Shown here: positions 1 through 8,505 of the stretch, piece by piece
Layout: each line of letters starts with the position of its first letter
How positions within the stretch are numbered: position 1 is the stretch's first letter
From: Cyclobacteriaceae bacterium
GTDB lineage: Bacteria > Bacteroidota > Bacteroidia > Cytophagales > Cyclobacteriaceae
NCBI GenBank assembly: GCA_016787625.1
Contig: JAEUUD010000003.1
Coordinates: forward strand, 1-49,965
Length of the DNA: 49,965 nucleotides
Direction of reading: 5' to 3'
Notes under the pieces: model-generated
Databases searched by the model: none
The model's input: only the letters and a program-made list of their open reading frames with translations
What the model was told of the DNA's origin: nothing
Position numbers and translations under genes: made by a program

Positions 1-97
1 GAACGGTGAGGCTATCGCGTTCCTGTGAGAAAGCAGAGAGAGGATAAAGCAGTACGAAAAAGCAAAAAGAAAAAATGGTGGATAGCTGACCTTTCAT
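1..97 (-). CDS. Secreted protein, N-terminus only (cut by window edge)
   Basis: Read on the minus strand from an ATG at 97, the frame stays open to the window edge and gives about 32 residues: MKGQLSTIFSFCFFVLLYPL followed by SAFSQERDSLTV. This is a classic signal peptide: a short polar start, a hydrophobic core, and a small-residue cleavage region before Gln. It begins 8 bases after the ispH stop, so it probably belongs to the same transcript. The mature part is outside the window, so no function can be given. Confidence 0.6.
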   Translation of the reverse strand, partial: MKGQLSTIFSFCFFVLLYPLSAFSQERDSLTV

Positions 98-105
98 GAG
101 GTTGG

Positions 106-1371
106 TCAGAATTTCTCCAGTACTTTTTCCAATGGCGTGGTTCCTGAATACAGCCCAACCAGTTTCATCATCACACGATCAACAATGGTATCCGGACAAC
201 TGGCTCCGCTCGTGAGGACAATACGTACCGGGTTGTTATCGGGCAGAAATTGAAAGGTGGTTACTTTTTCTTTCGTATGATAGTTAAAATGACGGATCTC
301 ATCATGGGAAATGATTTCCTGATCGTTGCGGATAAAGTAAGTTGGAAACTGGCGCTCGCACAATTCCACGATGTGGGATGTATTGGAGCTATTGTATCCG
401 CCCACCACGATGGCAAGGTCAGCGTTGCATTTCAGTAACTCATACGTGGCATCCTGGTTATCGTTGGTGGCATAACACAAGGTGTCGCGTGTTTCCGCAA
501 AGTGATTGCCGACAGGATCATGAGGATACTTACGCTGCATGACTTGCTTGAGATGGTCGGCAATGGCAGCAGTTTCTGTGGCCAGCATCGTCGTTTGATT
601 GACAACCCCTATGCGTTGAAAATGCTGCTCAGGCTGAAAGCCATCGGTGTACTTTCCTTTAAAGGTTTCAAGAAACTCGCTGTTGGATCGATCACCGAGA
701 ATGAAACTACTCAGTGCGATGGCATCATCCATGTCACGGATGATCACCGCAGGAGCACTTTCCGCACTGTGAGAAAATGTAGCCCTCGTTTCTTCATGGT
801 TGGGCTTGCCATGGATGATGATGGTGTAGTTTTCTTTTCCAAGCTTTTCAGACCTGTTCCAGACCTTTTCAACGAATGGACATGTGGTGTTGTATGGTTC
901 TATGGCCACGCCTTTTGAGCGGAGCAGCGATTCAATTTCAACTGTTGTTCCAAATGCCGGGACGATGACAATGTCGTCCTGTCGGATATCGTTCCATGGA
1001 ATCATCTGGGTGCCGTCAGTGTCCATGATGAACTTCATTCCTCTGTCCAGCAAGTCATCATTGACTTCAGGATTGTGAATCATCTGACTGAGCAGAAAAA
1101 CCCGCTTCCCCTGATTCTCTTCGAGCGCCCTGTAACTGATTTCAATGGCATTCTCGACACCATAGCAGAAACCAAAATGCCTGGCCAGAATGATCTGAAC
1201 AGGTCCGAAGTCCAGCGTCGTCGGAGTGAAGTCTTGTTTCCGATGATCGTTGTTTCGCCGGAATTCCTTGACCCTGCTGCTCAGTGATGACCGGTAGTGT
1301 GCCGGAATGTCAAACTTTTTGATGGTGCCGTTGATTGGTAAGCAAACAAAGGTAGTTCGTTCTCCCGACAA
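106..1371 (-). CDS. ispH: 4-hydroxy-3-methylbut-2-enyl diphosphate reductase IspH (LytB)
   Basis: IspH catalyses the last step of the MEP isoprenoid pathway, reducing HMBPP to IPP and DMAPP with a [4Fe-4S] cluster. The three expected cluster cysteines are present: Cys69 in GFCYGVENAI, Cys164 in NTTCPFVEKVW and Cys392 in GASCPDTIVDRV (421-residue numbering). The HGKPNHEETRAT block is also typical. It is the long form seen in Bacteroidota. The only conventional start in frame is TTG at 1371, but a promoter-like TACCTTTG lies inside the frame at 1354-1347. The family's usual N-terminus (MK-F-(V/I)P, from memory) lines up with IKKFDIP at 1323, whose first codon is ATC. The true start is therefore uncertain; function is not. 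Confidence 0.95.
   Translation of the reverse strand: MSGERTTFVCLPINGTIKKFDIPAHYRSSLSSRVKEFRRNNDHRKQDFTPTTLDFGPVQIILARHFGFCYGVENAIEISYRALEENQGKRVFLLSQMIHNPEVNDDLLDRGMKFIMDTDGTQMIPWNDIRQDDIVIVPAFGTTVEIESLLRSKGVAIEPYNTTCPFVEKVWNRSEKLGKENYTIIIHGKPNHEETRATFSHSAESAPAVIIRDMDDAIALSSFILGDRSNSEFLETFKGKYTDGFQPEQHFQRIGVVNQTTMLATETAAIADHLKQVMQRKYPHDPVGNHFAETRDTLCYATNDNQDATYELLKCNADLAIVVGGYNSSNTSHIVELCERQFPTYFIRNDQEIISHDEIRHFNYHTKEKVTTFQFLPDNNPVRIVLTSGASCPDTIVDRVMMKLVGLYSGTTPLEKVLEKF
1347..1354 (-). promoter_or_regulatory. Bacteroidota-type -7 element for ispH
   Basis: The minus strand reads TACCTTTG, an exact match to TAnnTTTG. No clear TTG sits at the expected -33 distance (TTC at 21 bases). It lies 23 bases before the ATC codon at 1323, the same spacing as at other genes in this window, but inside the reading frame if the TTG start at 1371 is used. 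Confidence 0.45.
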
Positions 1372-1406
1372 GAGAGAATAGGTCTAATCCCATTGACAAG
1401 GGTGGG

Positions 1407-1580
1407 TCAGGCAGCCTTTGACAACTTGTCTTCGCGCACCTTATGGGTGTGGATCTCCTTGGAACGGAGATCAAACCACTTCACTTCAACCAGATTCTTC
1501 TTGAGATACTTCAGAACCTCAACCACTTTGCCGTCCACTACATTGCGGACGCGCTCTCCTTTTTTGAACATTCTCCTCAT
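1407..1580 (-). CDS. Small conserved-looking protein, 57 aa, SH3-like
   Basis: A 57-codon minus-strand frame from ATG at 1580 (or ATG at 1571) to TGA at 1407. The product is basic and has no membrane segment. It begins MRRMFKKGERVRNVVDGKVV, continues through VEVKWFDLRS, and has alternating hydrophobic residues as expected of a small beta-barrel. The pattern 'KGERV...VDGK..EV...VEVKWFD' resembles small SH3-like proteins such as the DUF2158/YodC type, but that is a weak resemblance recalled from memory. It sits 18 bases after the htrA stop and is probably co-transcribed with it. Function unknown. Confidence 0.6.
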   Translation of the reverse strand: MRRMFKKGERVRNVVDGKVVEVLKYLKKNLVEVKWFDLRSKEIHTHKVREDKLSKAA

Positions 1581-1598
1581 ACAAACTGATATTAGGAT

Positions 1599-3131
1599 TT
1601 ACATTCTTACAGCATATATATACTCCCGGGCAAAGTCTTCGTAAACGCCCGAAAAAGTAATCAGTTCACCTGTTTTCTTGCTTTTAATGATGGCATTGAC
1701 TTCCCGGGCCGTCTTTACAGGCTTGTTGTCAATGGCCGTAATGACGTACCCCTCTCTCATATCGGTATAACGTGAAGCTTTGCCATTACCAAGTGCCTTT
1801 ACCCTCACACCACTGCTGATCTCCAGTCGCTTCAGCAACTTGGGATCGGCATCTTCGAGTTCTATGCCAAGGGCGGCTACAGCATCTCGCTCTTCCCGAC
1901 GGATTGAGTTGACGCTGCCTTCCCGGTTTTTCAAAGTAACAGAGATTAGCTTCTCCTTTCCTTTTCTATTGACGGTGACATTCACCTTGTCACCAGGGCG
2001 CTTTCTCCCAATGTACTCAATCAAGCCTGAGCTTGACTTGATCAGTGTTTCGTCAAGTTTTACAATAACATCCCCTTGCATGATTCCTGCCTGCTTGGCA
2101 GCGCTTCGTTCTTCCATATCTCCAAAGCCACTGACGTAAGCCCCTTCATTGACCGATAGTTCCTCCTCCTTTACCAAGTCACTGTTGACACTTCCTACCT
2201 GGATTCCGAGCCATCCGCGTTGTACAGTTCCAAAAGTCAGCAGGTCTTCAACAATCTTGCTGACAATGTTTGATGGTATGGCAAAGCCATAGCCCGAATA
2301 GGATCCGGTAGGGCTGGCGATAGCTGTATTGATTCCAAGGAGTCCACCGTTCAGATTCACCAGAGCGCCGCCACTGTTGCCGGGATTGATGGCCGCGTCC
2401 GTTTGAATAAATGACTCGATGGCTGTTGTTCCTGACTCGGAACGTTCGCCGGAATTGATGATGTTAATGTTTCGTCCTTTGGCGCTGATGATGCCCGCGG
2501 TAACGGTTGAATTCAGATTAAAGGGATTTCCCACGGCAAGCACCCATTCTCCCACCTTCGATTGATCTGAATTAACAAACGAAAGGTATGGCAGAGCCTT
2601 CTGACTAATCTTTATCAACGCAAGGTCCGTGTCAGGGTCGGTACCAATAACGTCAGCTTTAAAAGACCTGTTGTCGAACAACGTCACATTAACGACATCG
2701 GCTCCCTGCACAACGTGGTTGTTGGTAACGATGTAACCATCCGGGTTAATGATCACCCCACTTCCGGAACTTTGACTTGGGCCACGTTGCTGAGGCGTGC
2801 CTGGTCCGAAGAAAAATTGAAAAGGATCCATTGTCTCCGGCGCCTTGTCGCGTGCGGTAGACTTGCCTTCAGAGGTTGAACGAATGTGGACGACTGCCTT
2901 GGTAATCTTTTCGGCAGTTGCCGTGAAGTCCAGCGGCACAACGTCACCAGCTTCATTTTTTGTGAAGCCTACCTGTGTAACGGGGGTACCGACATGTTCT
3001 ATCCGTACACCCTCTTGTTTCTTGTTAAAATATCCTGTTGTCAACAGGGTAAGTGCACTGCCGACGATTGCGGCCATGACCATGGAAGCAAAGCCCTTCA
3101 TACTCAATCTGTTTTTAGCTGTTTTTTGCAA
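1599..3131 (-). CDS. htrA: Do/HtrA-family periplasmic serine protease
   Basis: Envelope quality-control protease that degrades misfolded exported proteins. A hydrophobic segment at residues 15-33 serves as signal or anchor. The trypsin-like domain carries the full triad: His139 (TNNHVV), Asp169 (DPDTDLALIKI) and Ser253 (NPGNSGGALVN). Two PDZ domains follow, roughly at 310-395 and 415-500, giving the usual 500-residue DegP/DegQ layout. I chose the TTG start at 3131 because GGAGGAG lies at 3143-3137, an unusually strong Shine-Dalgarno for this genome; the next ATG is residue 11. The gene is followed closely by the 57-residue gene. Confidence 0.93.
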   Translation of the reverse strand: MQKTAKNRLSMKGFASMVMAAIVGSALTLLTTGYFNKKQEGVRIEHVGTPVTQVGFTKNEAGDVVPLDFTATAEKITKAVVHIRSTSEGKSTARDKAPETMDPFQFFFGPGTPQQRGPSQSSGSGVIINPDGYIVTNNHVVQGADVVNVTLFDNRSFKADVIGTDPDTDLALIKISQKALPYLSFVNSDQSKVGEWVLAVGNPFNLNSTVTAGIISAKGRNINIINSGERSESGTTAIESFIQTDAAINPGNSGGALVNLNGGLLGINTAIASPTGSYSGYGFAIPSNIVSKIVEDLLTFGTVQRGWLGIQVGSVNSDLVKEEELSVNEGAYVSGFGDMEERSAAKQAGIMQGDVIVKLDETLIKSSSGLIEYIGRKRPGDKVNVTVNRKGKEKLISVTLKNREGSVNSIRREERDAVAALGIELEDADPKLLKRLEISSGVRVKALGNGKASRYTDMREGYVITAIDNKPVKTAREVNAIIKSKKTGELITFSGVYEDFAREYIYAVRM

Positions 3132-3144
3132 GAATCTCCTCCGT

Positions 3145-3175
3145 AAAAATTATGCCAGCAGAAAAAACCGGCAAA
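3145..3175 (-). promoter_or_regulatory. Possible htrA promoter
   Basis: The minus strand reads TTTG, 19 bases, then TAATTTTT, close to the Bacteroidota TTTG/TAnnTTTG pattern with the last base of the -7 element different. The -7 element ends 13 bases before the TTG start, and the strong Shine-Dalgarno lies in between. Confidence 0.35.
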
Positions 3176-3259
3176 TTCTTCATCCCCCGAATGACATTTT
3201 TTCAGGGTATTCTAAATACGATTATTTGGAGAAATAGGTTCAGAAATGGCCTTAATGGG

Positions 3260-3826
3260 CTATTTTTTGACCAATTCACCCTTGTGGTATTCGTATTGAA
3301 GGGTCATGGTTCCCTCGCGGTCAAACCACCTGGAAGCACCCTCGCGCAGGCCGTCTTTATAATAGCCTTCTTCCATCAGCTTGCCGTCATTGAAATATAC
3401 CCTCGCAACACCTTCCATCTTGCCGTTAATATAGTGCCGCTCCTCTTTCAGCTTGAGGGGTGAGTACTCAATGTATTTTCCATGCCGCAGATCGTTGTGA
3501 TAGAAGCACCGTTTTGTAATCCGGTTGCTTGTGTCAAACTCAAGGTATATACCTTCCTTCTTCCCTTGAACGTAGGTTGTCAATCTGAAAACCCGATCAT
3601 CTTCGGTATAATCGGTCCAGGCCCCTTCTTTTTTTCCATTGAGCCAATATCCGATGGTAACCAAACGGCCAGCAGCATCCATCTCTTCTGCCCGTATCAA
3701 CCCGGGTGTGTCCGTAAATTTTTCCAGAATGCCCGTTGGCTTCAACCCGTTCTCTTCAACCGTGGCCGAAGGTTCAGTTGAACATCCGGCGACCATAAGA
3801 ATGACCAATACCAGAAATACTTTCAT
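3260..3826 (-). CDS. Lipoprotein with YwqK/MORN-like repeats
   Basis: From the ATG at 3826 the product is 188 residues and starts MKVFLVLVILMVAGCSTEPS, a lipoprotein signal with lipobox VAGC. An upstream ATG at 3850 would add eight polar residues before the signal and is less likely. The body is a series of short repeats of the type 'GxWxxYxxDGxL', for example YWLNGKKEGAWTDYTEDD, HGKYIEYSPL and EGVARVYFNDGKLMEEGYY. These match the YwqK-type MORN-variant family, common in Bacteroidota. 'Antitoxin' labels for that family are not supported here, as no toxin gene is adjacent. The role is unknown; lipidation and envelope location are inferred. Confidence 0.8.
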   Translation of the reverse strand: MKVFLVLVILMVAGCSTEPSATVEENGLKPTGILEKFTDTPGLIRAEEMDAAGRLVTIGYWLNGKKEGAWTDYTEDDRVFRLTTYVQGKKEGIYLEFDTSNRITKRCFYHNDLRHGKYIEYSPLKLKEERHYINGKMEGVARVYFNDGKLMEEGYYKDGLREGASRWFDREGTMTLQYEYHKGELVKK

Positions 3827-3963
3827 ATCGAATGGATGAAATTTATCCATGCAAGATTACATTTTCTATCTTGAACCTGTAAGCATTGAAAATCAAAAAT
3901 TATACTGACCCCATTCGATGCCTGGTTTATGAAAGGAGAGGCTAATACCCCATTCCATTTGAT

Positions 3964-5136
3964 ATGGACATAAAAGGTGACGTTTTCCTGAAGAAAGGAC
4001 GTGAAGCGTCGGTAAAGCGGTTTCATCCCTGGGTTTTCTCTGGTGCGATTCAAACAAAACAGGGTAAAATCGAAAACGGTGATTGGGTTTGTGTCAGGGA
4101 TTCAACTGGCAGTGCTCTGGGATATGGTCATTTTCAGCCTGGCACCATCTCGGTAAGACTTCTTTCTTTTTCCTCAGTCCCAGGATCGGATTTCTACTCA
4201 GTAAAGATTCGCGCTGCGTTAAGTGTGAGAAAGAACCTGAACATTGTCAATCCCAGGACGAATTGCTTCAGACTCGTGCATGGTGAAGGCGATGGTCTGG
4301 CAGGATTAATCATTGATGTCTATGGTTCGGCTGCTGTTGTGCAAGCACACAGCGCAGGAATCCATGCCGATCGTCATTTGATTGGTGAGGCTTTGAAGGA
4401 GGAACTTGAAGGAGACCTTCGTGACATTTATTACAAGGGAATGGCCACGGGTGATGGGAAATCGGAGAGTGAGTATCTGCAGGGCACGAGCACAGTGCCT
4501 CATGAAGTCATTGAACACGGAAACAAATTTCTGATCAACTGGGAGTCTGGGCAGAAGACGGGATTTTTCATCGACCAGCGAGAAAATCGCCGATTGTTGG
4601 GCAGCCTTTCCAATGACAAAACGGTCCTGAATACTTTCTGCTATACAGGTGGATTTTCGGTTTATGCCATGCAAGGTGGAGCCAGGCGTGTTGATTCCAT
4701 AGACGTGTCCGAGCGTGCCATTGAGATGGCTAGAAAGAATATTGCACTTAACGGATATGATGCCGGAACAAACCCCTGCGTAGCAGCTGATACTTTTGAT
4801 TTTTTGAAGGACAAGAAGGATGCATACGACATCATTGTGCTTGACCCTCCTGCATTTGCAAAACACAAGGAGGCACGCCACCAGGCAATGAAAGGCTACC
4901 AGCGACTGAATGCAGAAGCCATGCGCGTGATCAAGTCAGGAGGCATACTTTTTACTTTTTCTTGTTCGCAGGTTGTTGACCGACAACTGTTTTTTGATAC
5001 GGTTGTTTCTTCCGCCATACAATCGGGGCGTGAAATACAGGTATTGCATACCCTTTCACAACCACCGGATCATCCTGTTTCTATTTATCATCCGGAAGGC
5101 GAGTACCTCAAAGGGCTTGTTCTGTTTGTTCGATAG
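3964..5136 (+). CDS. rlmI: Class I SAM-dependent rRNA methyltransferase, RlmI/RlmK type
   Basis: Predicted to methylate a cytosine of 23S rRNA (RlmI makes m5C1962 in E. coli). The N-terminal PUA-like RNA-binding domain covers about residues 1-75 and includes the family's HPWVFSGAI signature. The methyltransferase domain has the SAM loop NTFCYTGGFSVYAM near 222-235, the acidic SIDVSERAIE strand, the catalytic LDPPAFAKHK motif and a SCSQ motif near the end, expected for an m5C enzyme. Length 390 matches the family. No consensus promoter is evident upstream. Confidence in the family is high; the exact rRNA target is inferred. Confidence 0.92.
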   Translation: MDIKGDVFLKKGREASVKRFHPWVFSGAIQTKQGKIENGDWVCVRDSTGSALGYGHFQPGTISVRLLSFSSVPGSDFYSVKIRAALSVRKNLNIVNPRTNCFRLVHGEGDGLAGLIIDVYGSAAVVQAHSAGIHADRHLIGEALKEELEGDLRDIYYKGMATGDGKSESEYLQGTSTVPHEVIEHGNKFLINWESGQKTGFFIDQRENRRLLGSLSNDKTVLNTFCYTGGFSVYAMQGGARRVDSIDVSERAIEMARKNIALNGYDAGTNPCVAADTFDFLKDKKDAYDIIVLDPPAFAKHKEARHQAMKGYQRLNAEAMRVIKSGGILFTFSCSQVVDRQLFFDTVVSSAIQSGREIQVLHTLSQPPDHPVSIYHPEGEYLKGLVLFVR

Positions 5137-5161
5137 CATCAACACATTTTTGTGAACGACC

Positions 5162-5188
5162 TTGAATGTGACGGTATGTTTATCTTTG
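5162..5188 (+). promoter_or_regulatory. Promoter of lemA
   Basis: TATCTTTG at 5181-5188 matches TAnnTTTG exactly, and a TTG lies 16 bases upstream (5162-5164), slightly closer than the usual 18-23. The -7 element ends 21 bases before the lemA ATG. Confidence 0.45.
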
Positions 5189-5209
5189 CCTAAACATAAA
5201 AACTGACAT

Positions 5210-5785
5210 ATGAGAAAGTACCTAATTTGGATCATTTTGGGTGTTTTGGTGATCATGGGGTTCACCTCCTACAATGGCCTCGTCGGCAAGCAGGAGAATG
5301 TTGGACTTGCCTGGGGTAATGTAGAATCTGATTATCAACGCCGGGCTGATCTGATCCCTAACCTCGTCAACACCGTGAAGGGATATGCGAACTTTGAACA
5401 AGAAACGCTCACCAAGGTCATGGAGGCTCGCGCGTCGGCCACCCAGGTGAAAATTGATGCCAGCAATCTGACACCAGATAACATTGCTGCCTTTCAGCAA
5501 GCACAAGGCGGACTGAGTTCAGCTTTGGGTCGACTTCTTGCTGTTGCAGAAAACTATCCCGACCTGAAGGCAAACCAGAATTTCCTCGATCTGCAGGCTC
5601 AGCTTGAAGGCACGGAAAATCGCATCAATGTTTCTCGTCAACGCTTTAATGATGCGGTGAATGAGTATAACAAGTCGCGGAGGACTTTCCCCGCTGTCAT
5701 TTTCGCATCGTTATTCGGATTCACCGAAAGAGGATATTTCAAGGCGGAAGCCGGTTCCGAGAAGGCGCCGGAAGTAAAATTCTAG
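5210..5785 (+). CDS. lemA: LemA family protein
   Basis: A 191-residue LemA-type protein: a single N-terminal membrane helix (residues 4-19, LIWIILGVLVIMGFTS) followed by a long helical region with the family signatures WGNVESDYQRRADLIPNLV and RQRFNDAVNEYNKSRRTFP, and an FGFTERGYF tail. The family is widespread and membrane-bound with the helical domain outside the cytoplasm; its biochemical function is unknown. No TPM-domain gene accompanies it here, as often happens elsewhere. It has its own promoter and a terminator 16 bases after the stop, so it is probably monocistronic. Confidence 0.93.
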   Translation: MRKYLIWIILGVLVIMGFTSYNGLVGKQENVGLAWGNVESDYQRRADLIPNLVNTVKGYANFEQETLTKVMEARASATQVKIDASNLTPDNIAAFQQAQGGLSSALGRLLAVAENYPDLKANQNFLDLQAQLEGTENRINVSRQRFNDAVNEYNKSRRTFPAVIFASLFGFTERGYFKAEAGSEKAPEVKF

Positions 5786-5800
5786 CCCCGCAAGGAAAAT

Positions 5801-5832
5801 AAAAAAGCCTCAGGATTCCTGAGGCTTTTTTT
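5801..5832. terminator. Bidirectional intrinsic terminator between lemA and infB
   Basis: A-tract, then GCCTCAGG ATT CCTGAGGC, then T7: a perfect 8-bp GC-rich stem with a three-base loop. Flanking A and T runs make it functional in both directions, ending lemA (plus) and the rimP-nusA-infB transcript (minus). Confidence 0.92.
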
Positions 5833-5848
5833 ATGCTCGCTTTACTTT

Positions 5849-8455
5849 TTAGATCTTCTTCACTTCGCGGTTCTCATAGCTTTCAATCACATCCCCGACT
5901 TTCATATCGTTGAAGCCCTCGATACCCATACCGCAGTCGAAGCCGGAGCGCACTTCACTCGCATCGTCTTTGAAGCGCTTGAGCGAGCTGAGCTTGCCGG
6001 CATAAACCACAATACCATCACGGATAAGTCGTATTGGGTTAGCGCGTTTGATATACCCGTCTGTGACCATACATCCGAGGATGGTGCCCACTTTGGAAAT
6101 CTTGAATACTTCGCGCACGTCGGCGTTTCCGACAATGACTTCTTCCATTTCTTTTTCAAGCATACCCTCCATGGCACTCTTGACATCGTTGATGGCGTCG
6201 TAGATGATTGAATAGAGACGAATCTCGATCTCCTCGTTCTCCGCAAGCCTTCTCGCCGAGGCTGAAGGACGTACTTGAAATCCTACGATGACGGCATCGG
6301 AAGCAGAGGCAAGCAGTACGTCTGACTCAGAAATCTGCCCCACAGCCTTGTGAATGATCCCCACCTGAATCTTTGGTGTAGACAGTTTCAACAATGAATC
6401 TGATAGCGCTTCTACTGAACCATCCACGTCACCCTTGACGATGACGTTGAGCAGTTTGAAAGAACCGATGGCAATCCGTCGGCCAATTTCATCAAGTGTA
6501 ATGTGCTTCTTGGTGCGGATGCTCTGTTCACGTACAAGCTGTGCCCGTTTGGTGGCTACTTCGCGCGCCTCGCGGTCCGTTTCATACACAGCAAACTTTT
6601 CACCGGCCTGCGGTGCGCCATCAAGGCCCAGTACCTGGACCGGCGAAGAAGGCCCAGCCTCCTTGATTCTTGCACCGGTGTCTTCAAACATGGCTTTAAC
6701 ACGGCCATGATTAGACCCCGCAAGAACGATATCACCAACCCTGAGGGTGCCGCTTTGAACCATCACGGTAGCCACGTAACCACGACCCTTGTCCAGGGAT
6801 GCTTCAATCACGGAGCCCACAGCCGGTTTGTTTGGATTGGCCTTCAGGCTAAGGAGTTCGGATTCCAGAATGACCTTTTCCAGGAGTTCGTCAATGCCTT
6901 TACCGGTCTTGGCCGAAATTTCCTGGCACTGGTATTTTCCTCCCCACTCTTCAACAAGGATGTTGTTCTTGGAAAGCGATTCCCTCACCTTATCCGCATT
7001 GGCAGTAGGCTTGTCAATTTTATTGATGGCAATCACGATGGGTACACCAGCGACTTGTGCGTGATTGATTGCCTCCTTCGTCTGGGGCATTACATCATCA
7101 TCAGCAGCAACCACGATAATGGCTACATCGGTGAGTTTGGCTCCGCGGGCACGCATGGCGGTAAACGCTTCGTGACCGGGAGTATCGAGAAATGCAATTT
7201 TTTGTCCGCTCTTGGTGGTCACATCATATGCGCCGATGTGCTGTGTAATACCCCCGGCTTCTGAAGCAACCACTTTCGTATTGCGGATGTAGTCAAGCAA
7301 GGAAGTTTTACCGTGGTCAACGTGACCCATGATCGTAACGATGGGGGCACGTGGTAGCAGGCTTTCTTCCGGCTCGCTAACCTCTTCCTGTACAGCTTCC
7401 TCCTCCGAGGAAATGAACTGGACATCATAACCGAATTCGTCAGAGATCACCGTGATCGCCTCGGCATCAAGACGCTGGTTGATCGATACGAACATGCCCA
7501 GGTTCATGCATGTTGAGATGACATCGTTAACCGACACATTCATCATGGAGGCCAGGTCATTGGCAGAAATAAATTCCGAAACACGCAAAGTCTTTGAAGC
7601 CTCCTGCTCTTTCAGCATTTTTTCTTCTTCTGCTTCCGAGACGGCCTGTCTTTTCTCCTTGCGGTATTTAGCGCCTGAGAATTTCTTCTGACCTCCGCTG
7701 AGCTTGGCAAGGGTCGCCCTGATTTGGTCCTGGATTTCTTTTTCCGAAGGCTCACCCTTGGCTGTCATGGGTCGTTTTGACCCAGCACCTGCTGAGGAGC
7801 GACCCTTCTCATTGGGAAGGGATACAATCCTCTTTCTTGGCCGCTTTTTGCGGGAATCATCGCGGCTTTCAGCCGGCGCAGGTTTCTTCTCTTCAGGCAA
7901 CTCAATTTTGTCGACGACCTTCAGGCCTTGCAGCTTGCTGGCCTTGGCCTTGATCAACTCAAGTTCAGGTTGCTTTTCAGCTTCAGGAGCTTTTGGTGGC
8001 TCCACAGCTTTCACTTCATCTTTAACCGGTGTTTCCTTCTTCTTTTTTTCAAGCTCGATTTTGCCCAGCACTTTGATGCCTTCAAGCTTGGCTGTCTCGC
8101 GCTGTACTTTCTCCGGTTTTCCTTCTTCCTTCGCCTTGATCTCTTTCGATCCAAGATTCTTGATGAGGATATTATCGTCCTCCTCTGTCTTCTTGCGGTG
8201 AGTCTCCGGGTCGCTTTGGATGGTCAGCGTCTCCGTATGCTTGGCGCCAATGGTTAGTACGGAGGCTTCTATCTTCTCAGAGGCGGAAGACGCATACTCC
8301 TTGGCGAGCATGGCAAACTGCTCAGAGGTAAGTTTTGCATTCGGATTGTTTTCAACGGCAAAACCTTTCTTCGCCAAAAATTCCAATATGGTGTTGTGAC
8401 CCACATTGAGTTTGCGCGAAGCCTGTCCTAACCGTATCATTTTTTCTTCTGCCAT
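5849..8455 (-). CDS. infB: Translation initiation factor IF-2
   Basis: GTPase that brings initiator tRNA to the 30S subunit and promotes 50S joining. From the ATG at 8455 (868 residues; a TTG two codons upstream is unlikely) the protein starts [20 protein letters not shown], an IF2-N helical domain. A long charged Lys/Glu/Pro linker of about 300 residues follows, then a second IF2-N-like segment. The GTPase domain has G1 [10 protein letters not shown]3 DTPGHEAF, G4 NKID and G5 SAKTGKG, followed by IF2 domains II-IV. It is the last gene of rimP-nusA-infB and is followed by a strong terminator. The linker contains two related stretches, [13 protein letters not shown] and [13 protein letters not shown]. 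Confidence 0.97.
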   Translation of the reverse strand: MAEEKMIRLGQASRKLNVGHNTILEFLAKKGFAVENNPNAKLTSEQFAMLAKEYASSASEKIEASVLTIGAKHTETLTIQSDPETHRKKTEEDDNILIKNLGSKEIKAKEEGKPEKVQRETAKLEGIKVLGKIELEKKKKETPVKDEVKAVEPPKAPEAEKQPELELIKAKASKLQGLKVVDKIELPEEKKPAPAESRDDSRKKRPRKRIVSLPNEKGRSSAGAGSKRPMTAKGEPSEKEIQDQIRATLAKLSGGQKKFSGAKYRKEKRQAVSEAEEEKMLKEQEASKTLRVSEFISANDLASMMNVSVNDVISTCMNLGMFVSINQRLDAEAITVISDEFGYDVQFISSEEEAVQEEVSEPEESLLPRAPIVTIMGHVDHGKTSLLDYIRNTKVVASEAGGITQHIGAYDVTTKSGQKIAFLDTPGHEAFTAMRARGAKLTDVAIIVVAADDDVMPQTKEAINHAQVAGVPIVIAINKIDKPTANADKVRESLSKNNILVEEWGGKYQCQEISAKTGKGIDELLEKVILESELLSLKANPNKPAVGSVIEASLDKGRGYVATVMVQSGTLRVGDIVLAGSNHGRVKAMFEDTGARIKEAGPSSPVQVLGLDGAPQAGEKFAVYETDREAREVATKRAQLVREQSIRTKKHITLDEIGRRIAIGSFKLLNVIVKGDVDGSVEALSDSLLKLSTPKIQVGIIHKAVGQISESDVLLASASDAVIVGFQVRPSASARRLAENEEIEIRLYSIIYDAINDVKSAMEGMLEKEMEEVIVGNADVREVFKISKVGTILGCMVTDGYIKRANPIRLIRDGIVVYAGKLSSLKRFKDDASEVRSGFDCGMGIEGFNDMKVGDVIESYENREVKKI

Positions 8456-8505
8456 GCTCAAAGTTGACTATGTTTTTTCTGATTTAGCGGATATTATCTG
8501 TTAAT

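Noticed and set aside
3260-3826. Toxin-antitoxin system suggested by YwqK 'antitoxin' naming
   Set aside because: The protein carries a lipoprotein signal and there is no adjacent toxin gene.
6503-7264. Long plus-strand open frame inside infB
   Set aside because: It is antisense to a highly conserved GTPase gene, has no recognisable domain, and open frames opposite GC-rich coding sequence are common.
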